In this document: in pieces, positions 1 to 5,581 of the stretch
Layout: every line of letters starts with the position of its first letter
How positions within the stretch are numbered: the stretch's first letter is position 1
Assembly (NCBI GenBank): GCA_003232595.1
Contig: QIIJ01000219.1
Coordinates: forward strand, 1-5,581
Source: Aurantimonadaceae bacterium
GTDB taxonomy: Bacteria; Pseudomonadota; Alphaproteobacteria; Rhizobiales; Rhizobiaceae
Reading direction: 5' to 3'
DNA: 5,581 bases
Position numbers and translations under genes: made by a program
The notes under the pieces: model-generated
The model's input: the letters and a program-made list of their open reading frames with translations, nothing else
Told to the model about the DNA's origin: nothing
The model's database searches: none

Positions 1-747
1 AACATTCTGGTCGAACGCAATGAGGCGCTGGAACAGGCCGATCATCTGAAAAATGCATTTATCGAGCATGTCTCCTATGAATTGCGCTCACCGCTTACCA
101 ATATCATCGGCTTTTCGGAACTGCTTGGCAGCCCTGACTTTGGTAAACTCAATACCAAGCAACTTGAATATCTTGACCATATCAATACGTCTTCATCCTC
201 ACTTCTGGCCATCATCAACAATATCCTTGACCTTGCGACCGTTGATGCGGGCGTGATGGAGCTTGATCTTGTCCCGATCAACATTCCAGCGGTCATTGAA
301 GCGGCCAGCGAAGGTGTGATGGACCGGATGAAGGAACATGGTGTTTTGCTGGAGGTCGCAATATCTCAGTCTGCCGGACAATTTGTCGGCGACGAAAACC
401 GAATTCGCCAGGTTCTGTTTAACCTGTTGTCCAATGCCGTGACCTATTCGCCGGATGGCGGCGAAGTAACACTGTCCTGTAAAGGAAACGCTGACAGCGT
501 CATTTTTACCGTATCAGACAAAGGCACTGGACTGCCGGAAGAAATCCGTAATTCGGTGTTCAAACGGTTTGAAAGCCATGCCAGTGCGCAAGGACGTGGT
601 GGTGCCGGGCTTGGGCTTGCAATTGTCAAGAGCTTCGTCGAACTGCATGGCGGAACGACAGAACTTTCTTCACAAAAAGGCGAGGGAACCGTTGTTACCT
701 GTCGTTTTCCGCGCAATCCATCCACCCTCTCCCAGGCAGCCGAGTAA
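1..747 (+). CDS. divL: DivL-like tyrosine pseudo-histidine kinase (C-terminal part, 5' end outside window)
   Basis: The frame is open from base 1 to a TAA at 745-747, giving 248 residues of a longer protein. Residues 1-19 look like the helical linker before the dimerisation domain. The H-box follows at about 20-33 and reads HVSYELRSPL, with Tyr26 (codon 76-78) where kinases of this family have the phosphorylated His. The ATP-binding domain covers about 110-238. Its N-box is NLLSNAVTYSP (Asn145), its G1 box is DKGTG (173-177), its F-box is VFKRF, and its G2 box includes GLGL (203-206), so ATP binding looks intact. In Caulobacter, DivL has a tyrosine at this position (Tyr550); it is a membrane-associated polarity and cell-cycle regulator that binds DivK and promotes CckA kinase activity, and so CtrA phosphorylation. 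Assignment to DivL is inferred from the Tyr H-box and the gene order; the PAS/sensor region that would confirm it is not in the window. The TTG at 82 is internal to the H-box and is not a start. Confidence 0.85.
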   Translation, partial: NILVERNEALEQADHLKNAFIEHVSYELRSPLTNIIGFSELLGSPDFGKLNTKQLEYLDHINTSSSSLLAIINNILDLATVDAGVMELDLVPINIPAVIEAASEGVMDRMKEHGVLLEVAISQSAGQFVGDENRIRQVLFNLLSNAVTYSPDGGEVTLSCKGNADSVIFTVSDKGTGLPEEIRNSVFKRFESHASAQGRGGAGLGLAIVKSFVELHGGTTELSSQKGEGTVVTCRFPRNPSTLSQAAE

Positions 748-755
748 TTCCCTTT

Positions 756-2264
756 ATGAATGAACCTACCATTGAGCTTGATCTGGAAGATGAAGCGGCA
801 ACAAACAGGTTTGGAGAAGGCTTGGCCCTGGCATTGAGGCCGGGTGATCTTGTAAGGCTTTCGGGTGAACTTGGCGCCGGCAAGAGCACCCTTGCACGCG
901 CAGTCATTCGAACTGCCTGTCGAAACCATGCGCTGGAAGTGCCAAGCCCGACCTTTACGCTGGTGCAGACCTATGCGGGCGCCCAGCCACAGGGGTCTAT
1001 TTCTCACTATGATCTGTACCGGCTGGAAGACCCTGTTGAACTTGAAGAACTGGGTCTTGCCGAGGCGCTTGACGAGGGCGCTGTGCTTGTTGAATGGCCG
1101 GAAAACGGCGGGCGGGAATTGCGCGATGGTGATTTGAATATACTATTGCAGACCACCGGGCAAAACACGCGAAAAGCAGTCATTTCAGGTAGTCCGGCAG
1201 CGATCGAAAGGCTTAAACGAAGCTTTGCCATCCGACGGTTCCTGAACAGGACCTGGCACAATACAGTTCAACGGTATTACCTGCTTGGTGATGCATCAAC
1301 CCGCGCTTATGAGGTGGCCAGTATCGGCAGCGAATGCCGGATTTTGATGAATGCACCAAGAGCGCCGGACGGACCTGTCATCAAGGATGGAAAACCCTAT
1401 TCGCAGATTGCCCATCTGGCGGAAGATGTGCGCCCCTTTGTTGCCATTGCCGCAATATTGCGGGAAAACGGGTTTCGCGCACCGCTCATCCACGCGGAAG
1501 ATCTTGATGAGGGTCTTTTGTTAATTGAAGACCTCGGTGATCAAAGCATTATCGATGCAAAAAGAAACCCTATTGCGACAAGATATATGGCCTGCGTTGA
1601 AGTCCTTGCAGCAATTCATCAATGTAAGTGGCAAAAGACAATTGCGCTGGATGAAGGTTCAGTTGTGACAATCCCCGATTTCGATCGCTCAGCAATGATG
1701 ATCGAAGTTGACCTGCTGTTACAATGGTATGTGCCGACTACCATTGGCTCTTCGCTGACTGGCATTCAAAATGACCGCTATAGAGCGATATGGTCAGAAC
1801 TTATTGATGCGCTTGAAAACAGTGAAAAAAGCCTTGTTCTACGCGATTATCACTCTCCTAATTTACTGTGGCAACAGGGGAATTCCGGCACAGACCGTAT
1901 CGGCCTCATTGATTTTCAGGACGCGCTGATTGGTCCTGCAGCCTATGATTTAGCGTCCCTTGCTCAGGACGCGCGGGTGAGTGTTTCACCGGAACTGGAA
2001 AACCAACTGCTGGAAACCTATGTGACCGCGCGGCAAAGGACTGATCCCGGTTTCGATGAGGCAGGATTCAAACAAGACTACATGATCATGACCGCCCAGC
2101 GCGGTATGAAATTGCTTGGTCTGTTTATCCGGCTCAATGAGCGCGACGGCAAACCATCCTATCTTGCCCATATTCCACGCCTGAAAACCTATCTACAACG
2201 TTCGCTTGAACATCCAGCGCTCGCAGGTCTGAAATCCTGGCTTAACGACAATGTGGATTTTTAG
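756..2264 (+). CDS. tsaE: Bifunctional TsaE (tRNA t6A37 ATPase) / AmgK-like sugar phosphotransferase fusion
   Basis: This 502-residue protein starts at ATG 756, 8 bases after the upstream stop, and ends with TAG. Residues 1 to about 150 are TsaE: Walker A GELGAGKS (37-44), SPTFTLVQTY (64-73), HYDLYRL (84-90) and the family signature VEWPE (112-116). TsaE is the ATPase that, with TsaB and TsaD, makes threonylcarbamoyl-adenosine at position 37 of ANN-decoding tRNAs. Residues from about 160 to 495 are an aminoglycoside-phosphotransferase/choline-kinase fold of AmgK type. DASTRAYEV (179-187) is the N-lobe signature, LIEDLGD the hinge (EDLG at 258-261), LRDYHSPNLLW the catalytic loop (Asp364, Asn369), and IDFQDA the metal site (Asp386). 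AmgK phosphorylates the anomeric hydroxyl of MurNAc/GlcNAc in the cytoplasm. TsaE alone is about 150 residues and AmgK about 340, so both halves are full length. The same fusion is annotated in many Rhizobiales. The sugar substrate is inferred from the adjacent MurU. The Shine-Dalgarno is weak (GAG at 742-744), so translation may be coupled to divL. Confidence 0.93.
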   Translation: MNEPTIELDLEDEAATNRFGEGLALALRPGDLVRLSGELGAGKSTLARAVIRTACRNHALEVPSPTFTLVQTYAGAQPQGSISHYDLYRLEDPVELEELGLAEALDEGAVLVEWPENGGRELRDGDLNILLQTTGQNTRKAVISGSPAAIERLKRSFAIRRFLNRTWHNTVQRYYLLGDASTRAYEVASIGSECRILMNAPRAPDGPVIKDGKPYSQIAHLAEDVRPFVAIAAILRENGFRAPLIHAEDLDEGLLLIEDLGDQSIIDAKRNPIATRYMACVEVLAAIHQCKWQKTIALDEGSVVTIPDFDRSAMMIEVDLLLQWYVPTTIGSSLTGIQNDRYRAIWSELIDALENSEKSLVLRDYHSPNLLWQQGNSGTDRIGLIDFQDALIGPAAYDLASLAQDARVSVSPELENQLLETYVTARQRTDPGFDEAGFKQDYMIMTAQRGMKLLGLFIRLNERDGKPSYLAHIPRLKTYLQRSLEHPALAGLKSWLNDNVDF

Positions 2265-2303
2265 ACACCTCTTTGGTATAGATTCTTTCATGATCAATCA
2301 CCC

Positions 2304-2308
2304 GGAGA
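2304..2308 (+). promoter_or_regulatory. Ribosome binding site deciding the TTG start of murU
   Basis: GGAGA lies 6 bases before the TTG at 2315. An in-frame TGA at 2291-2293 rules out any start further upstream. The only other in-frame candidate nearby is ATG 2348 (residue 12 of the TTG reading), which has no comparable purine-rich site before it and would leave just one residue ahead of the nucleotide-binding loop. The TTG start is therefore preferred. Confidence 0.65.
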
Positions 2309-2314
2309 ACCGGA

Positions 2315-3046
2315 TTGACTGCAGACCATTTCAAACCAGATCGGGCAATGATTTTGGCAGCAGGGCTTGGCTCCCGCATGCAACCCCTGACCAGAGCCAC
2401 GCCAAAACCGCTGATCAGAGTCTTGAACAAAACACTGCTTGACCACGGGCTTGATGCGTTGGCAACTGCGGGGGTGAGCCAGGCCGTGGTCAATGTTCAT
2501 TATCTTGCCGGGAAGATTGTTACTCATGTAAAAAACCGAAAAACACCTCAGGTGGTTATATCCGACGAGCGTGACGAACTGCTTGATTCCGGTGGTGGCG
2601 TAAAGAATGCACTTCCTTTGCTGGGTGAAAACCCGTTTTTTCTGCTTAATGCCGATTCCTTCTGGATGGAAGGAGCTGTTGCCAATCTGGATATCCTGGC
2701 CAACGCATGGAGCGAAAACCATATGGACATATTATTGCTGCTTTCACCAACCGGCCAGGCCATCGGCTTTGACGGGCGCGGAGATTTTTTTGTTAACGAT
2801 GGCAATACCCTCTCTCGCCGAGGCGAGAGGCCGAGCGCGCCCTATGCCTATGTCGGTGCCGGCATAATCTCGCCCGCGATCTTTGCCAACACGCCTGATG
2901 AGCCATTTTCTCTCAATTTGCTGTTTGATAACGCAATACGCAAAAATCGGTTGTGCGGTGTTCAAATGGATGGGTTATGGCTGCATGTGGGAACACCGGA
3001 GGCGATTGATCTGGCCGAACAGGCCATCGCCAAACATGCCGCGTGA
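2315..3046 (+). CDS. murU: MurU-like sugar-1-phosphate nucleotidyltransferase
   Basis: The protein has 243 residues, begins at TTG 2315 and ends at TGA 3044-3046. It has the NTP-transferase (GT-A like) fold signatures. The nucleotide-binding loop is LAAGLGSRMQPLT (14-26) followed by TPKPL (Lys31), then NVHYLA, the sugar-site stretch DERDELLDSGGGV, the metal site LNADSF (Asp114) and the C-terminal WLHVGTPEA (222-230). By homology it transfers UMP from UTP to MurNAc-alpha-1-phosphate in the cytoplasm, giving UDP-MurNAc and diphosphate. Its place directly after the AmgK-domain gene supports this over a general mannose-1-phosphate or glucose-1-phosphate nucleotidyltransferase, which share the fold. 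Length fits MurU (about 220-240) and not the longer GlmU or ManC proteins. The C-terminal motif has His224 where related enzymes often have Asp (W-x-D-V-G-T); this may be the normal form in this lineage. Its last four bases overlap the addB start. Confidence 0.88.
   Translation: MTADHFKPDRAMILAAGLGSRMQPLTRATPKPLIRVLNKTLLDHGLDALATAGVSQAVVNVHYLAGKIVTHVKNRKTPQVVISDERDELLDSGGGVKNALPLLGENPFFLLNADSFWMEGAVANLDILANAWSENHMDILLLLSPTGQAIGFDGRGDFFVNDGNTLSRRGERPSAPYAYVGAGIISPAIFANTPDEPFSLNLLFDNAIRKNRLCGVQMDGLWLHVGTPEAIDLAEQAIAKHAA
2812..2829. repeat. Perfect 8-bp inverted repeat inside murU
   Basis: CTCTCGCC (2812-2819) and GGCGAGAG (2822-2829) are exact reverse complements separated by GA. In RNA the two inner pairs would open to give a stem of six or seven pairs with a short loop. 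It lies within codons for the SRRGER stretch of MurU, has no downstream U-run, and so does not look like an intrinsic terminator. It is probably a by-product of arginine and glutamate codons. Confidence 0.5.
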
Positions 3047-5581
3047 CCGATAAAAACCACCCATACCGCGCACCGCGCCTATATTCTATTCCACCTTCAG
3101 CACCATTTCTGTCAACCCTGGTGCAGGCTTTGGGCAGTGGCAGGCTGATCCCGGATTTTATTCCCGACCGCGACCCGCTGGCTCTTGCTGATGTTACCAT
3201 CTATGTGCCAACAAGACGTGCTGTCCGCGCCCTGCAGGCGGAATTTGTTGCAAGAAGCAATCAAAATACCCTGCTGTTGCCAAGAATATTGCCACTCGGG
3301 GATATTGAGGAAGAACAATTTTCCTTTGAACAACAGGCCGACGGAGCGCTTGATCTTGATCCGGTTATAGGAAGTCTGGAGCGGCAGTTAATGCTGACCA
3401 GAATGATCCACCAGTGGACAGACACGCTCAATGCCACATCGACTTCGTTGTTTGACGGGGAAAAAATTATCGTACCTTCATCAATCAGCGATGCGGCATG
3501 GCTTGCCAACGACCTGGCCAGACTGATGGACACTGTAGCGACCGAAGAGGCGGACTGGTCGCATTTAAGTAGCCTGGTGCCGGAGGACCACGCGGACTGG
3601 TGGCAATTGACCCTGACTTTTTTGGAGATTGCTACCCGTGTGTGGCCGGCTCTTTTGAACTCACGTGGTGCCATGGATATGGCCACAAGACGCGGCATTC
3701 TGCTGCGTCGTCAGGCAGAACATTTCCAGAAATATGGCTCTCCCGGCCCGGTAATCGCCGCCGGCTCCACCGGTTCCATTCCGGCAACTGCCTATTTGCT
3801 GAAAACAATTGCGGGCATGGAAAATGGTGCTGTCATCCTGCCCGGCCTTGACCGTGCGATGGGTGATGATGTGTGGGACAACCTCCACACTGGCGGTGGA
3901 AGGCTTGCAGACAAACACGCTCGCAGCAGCCACCGAGAGGCAGCAGCCCCGGGCCATCCCCAATACGGACTGAAAAAACTGCTGGAAAATATTGGCGCAG
4001 TGCGCAGCGTTGTGAAACATATCGGCGGGATCGATGACAGCTCCATTGGCTATGCACGGATACGTGAGGAAATTGTCAGCCTGTCGATGGAACCATCTGA
4101 GGCAACCAACAACTGGCCAAAAATCCGCAATGATCTCGCTGGTGAAAAATCAACGCGGGCCTTTGATGGCGTTTTGTTAATCGAAGCGCCCGGTGAACGG
4201 CAGGAGGCGCTGGCAATTGCGCTCGCCCTGCGCGAAACACTGGAAGTGCCGGGTAAAACTGCTGCACTCGTAACGCCTGACCGGGTGCTGGCACGAAGGG
4301 TTTCTGTTGAATTGAAACGTTTCGGTATAGAAGTGGACGATTCCGCCGGCCGACCACTCATTGATACACCGCAGGGAACATTGATTCGGCTGATACTGGC
4401 CGTAACACTGGCGCCTGCAGACCCGGTTACGCTTCTGGCGCTGATGAAACATCCACTGGCTTCATTCGGGCTGAAGCGGGCGGATTGCCGCCGTTTTGCG
4501 GAAGTAATGGAACTTGGTGCCATTCGGGGCAGCATTTCAGGCAGTTCACCTGGCAATTATCTCGATACCCTGAATGAAGCCTGCAACGCGCTTGATAATA
4601 CTTACAGGACAGCGCCATCTAAATTGCGGCTGAGCGAGGATGACTGGCGCGGCGCAGGAAAGCTCGCCAGCGCAATGGATGAAGCCCTGGCACCACTTCA
4701 TGAGCTTTCCAAAAGCAGTCATGAAATTTCGTTCAGGCAGCTTGTTGCCATCACAATTCAGACGCTTGAAAAGGTTGCTGTCGATGAGGAAACATTGCTG
4801 GAAAAGCTCTATGGTGGCGAGGCCGGGGAGGCAATTTCGGTCTTTTTGGGTGAATTGCTGGTTCATGGAAGCGACGACAGTACGAATATTGATCTTGCTT
4901 CCGCCGAGTGGCCTCATCTCTATGAAGCTTTGCTGGGAATGCGCCCGGTACGCCAACGGAGGGATATCCATCCCAGGCTTTCCATCTGGGGACCGCTTGA
5001 GGCCCGTTTACAACAGGTCGACCGGGTGGTGCTGGGTGGACTGAATGAGGGCACCTGGCCTGCTTCCACCCGCAATGATCCTTTCCTCAACCGTCCGATG
5101 AAGTCTTCACTTATGCTGGAACCACCGGAACGACGCATCGGCCTTGCGGCGCACGACTTTCAAATGATGCTTGGTATGAAGGATGTTGTTTTGGCCCGTG
5201 CCACAAGGGCCGATAATACACCAACCGTTGCCTCGCGCTGGCTGCAGCGCATGCTTACCCTGGCCGGGGAAAATGCCTCAGATGCCATGCGACATCGCGG
5301 ACTGAAGTTTATTACCTGGGCAAACCAGATTGATCGACAGGTGACTAAAAAACCCCAAAACTTTCAAGTCATTTCGAGGCCGGAACCAAAACCACCGCTG
5401 GAGTTTCGACCACAAAAACTCAGCATCACCGAAATTGAAACATGGATACGCGATCCCTATTCAATCTACGCAAAACATGTATTAAAACTTGTGCCGCTCG
5501 ATGTGATCATACGCGAAGCTGATGCCCGCGAGCGCGGTGTACTTTACCATGACATTGTAGAGGAATTTGCCAGGAACTGGT
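3043..5581 (+). CDS. addB: Double-strand break repair protein AddB, alphaproteobacterial type (3' end outside window)
   Basis: The frame starts at GTG 3043, overlapping the murU TGA (GTGA), and runs open to the window end: 846 codons of a family usually near 1,000-1,060 residues. AddB pairs with AddA as a cytoplasmic helicase-nuclease that resects double-strand breaks for RecA-dependent recombination. Landmarks in order are YSIPPSAPFL (14-23), at the place of a Walker A loop but without GxGK(T/S); VTIYVPTRRA; PRILPLGDIEEEQF; AGSTGSIPAT (240-249); HPQYGLKKLL (from His305); LIEAPGERQEA; LGGLNEGTWP (664-673), a RecB/AddB-type helicase motif; and LSITEIETW (from 793), opening the PD-(D/E)XK nuclease domain. 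That domain's conserved His is in GVLYHDIVEEF (His836), just before the cut. The remaining nuclease residues lie outside the window. The TRP and DNA contacts cannot be judged. There is no clear Shine-Dalgarno before the GTG, which suggests coupling to murU translation. A later in-frame GTG (3121) would remove the conserved YSIPPSAPFL segment and is rejected. Confidence 0.94.
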   Translation, partial: MTDKNHPYRAPRLYSIPPSAPFLSTLVQALGSGRLIPDFIPDRDPLALADVTIYVPTRRAVRALQAEFVARSNQNTLLLPRILPLGDIEEEQFSFEQQADGALDLDPVIGSLERQLMLTRMIHQWTDTLNATSTSLFDGEKIIVPSSISDAAWLANDLARLMDTVATEEADWSHLSSLVPEDHADWWQLTLTFLEIATRVWPALLNSRGAMDMATRRGILLRRQAEHFQKYGSPGPVIAAGSTGSIPATAYLLKTIAGMENGAVILPGLDRAMGDDVWDNLHTGGGRLADKHARSSHREAAAPGHPQYGLKKLLENIGAVRSVVKHIGGIDDSSIGYARIREEIVSLSMEPSEATNNWPKIRNDLAGEKSTRAFDGVLLIEAPGERQEALAIALALRETLEVPGKTAALVTPDRVLARRVSVELKRFGIEVDDSAGRPLIDTPQGTLIRLILAVTLAPADPVTLLALMKHPLASFGLKRADCRRFAEVMELGAIRGSISGSSPGNYLDTLNEACNALDNTYRTAPSKLRLSEDDWRGAGKLASAMDEALAPLHELSKSSHEISFRQLVAITIQTLEKVAVDEETLLEKLYGGEAGEAISVFLGELLVHGSDDSTNIDLASAEWPHLYEALLGMRPVRQRRDIHPRLSIWGPLEARLQQVDRVVLGGLNEGTWPASTRNDPFLNRPMKSSLMLEPPERRIGLAAHDFQMMLGMKDVVLARATRADNTPTVASRWLQRMLTLAGENASDAMRHRGLKFITWANQIDRQVTKKPQNFQVISRPEPKPPLEFRPQKLSITEIETWIRDPYSIYAKHVLKLVPLDVIIREADARERGVLYHDIVEEFARNW

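Noticed and set aside
82..747. Start of the kinase gene at TTG 82.
   Set aside because: The codon falls inside the conserved H-box; the frame is open to base 1 with plausible linker helix sequence, so the gene begins upstream.
444..1007. 187-residue open frame on the minus strand across the divL/tsaE junction.
   Set aside because: It lies opposite two clearly conserved proteins, has no recognisable motif, and is explained by codon bias of the + strand genes.
2254..2285. Possible promoter in the gap before murU (TATAGATT at 2277 as a -10, TGGATT at 2254 as a -35).
   Set aside because: The -35 match is poor and TTAGAC at 2261 is spaced too closely to serve. An AT-rich 50-base gap gives such hits by chance.
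2281..2285. GATTC, a GANTC CcrM methylation site, in the gap before murU.
   Set aside because: GANTC is expected about once per 256 bases and others occur inside these genes, so a single site is not evidence of cell-cycle control.
2251..2442. Short + strand frame (with an ATG at 2290) between and within tsaE and murU.
   Set aside because: It overlaps the conserved N-terminus of MurU in another frame, has no good ribosome binding site and no family resemblance.
4050..4556. 168-residue open frame on the minus strand inside addB.
   Set aside because: It is rich in Ser, Arg and Ala, as expected for an antisense shadow, and lies opposite conserved AddB sequence.

Overview
The window holds four head-to-tail genes on the + strand with almost no spacing. 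It reads as part of one operon from an alphaproteobacterium, most likely of the Rhizobiales (Hyphomicrobiales). That assignment rests on three things: a histidine kinase with the DivL-type tyrosine in place of the phospho-acceptor histidine, a TsaE domain fused to an AmgK-type phosphotransferase, and an AddB of the alphaproteobacterial type. Base composition looks moderate, near half G+C by eye, so this is not one of the very GC-rich members. Species cannot be named from the sequence.

Layout: 1-747 is the C-terminal part of a DivL-like pseudo-histidine kinase, whose N-terminal sensor region lies upstream of the window. After 8 bases, 756-2264 encodes a 502-residue two-domain protein: TsaE (tRNA t6A37 synthesis ATPase), then an AmgK-like sugar kinase. 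A 50-base gap carries a good ribosome binding site for a TTG-started MurU-like nucleotidyltransferase (2315-3046). Its stop codon overlaps the GTG start of addB (3043 to beyond the window end). The addB frame is open to the last base, and the cut falls just inside the C-terminal nuclease domain. addA would be expected next, from knowledge of the family's gene order.

Function: the AmgK domain and MurU are consecutive enzymes of anabolic peptidoglycan recycling. AmgK phosphorylates MurNAc/GlcNAc at the anomeric carbon and MurU converts the product to the UDP-sugar. The neighbours serve other essential or housekeeping processes: cell-cycle and polarity control (DivL), tRNA modification (TsaE) and double-strand break repair (AddB). 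No mobile elements, RNA genes, CRISPR arrays or convincing terminators were seen. The region looks like conserved core chromosome rather than an accessory island. I found no evidence of an undescribed system; the most notable points are the tyrosine substitution, the TsaE-AmgK fusion, and the degenerate motor and iron-sulfur motifs of AddB.
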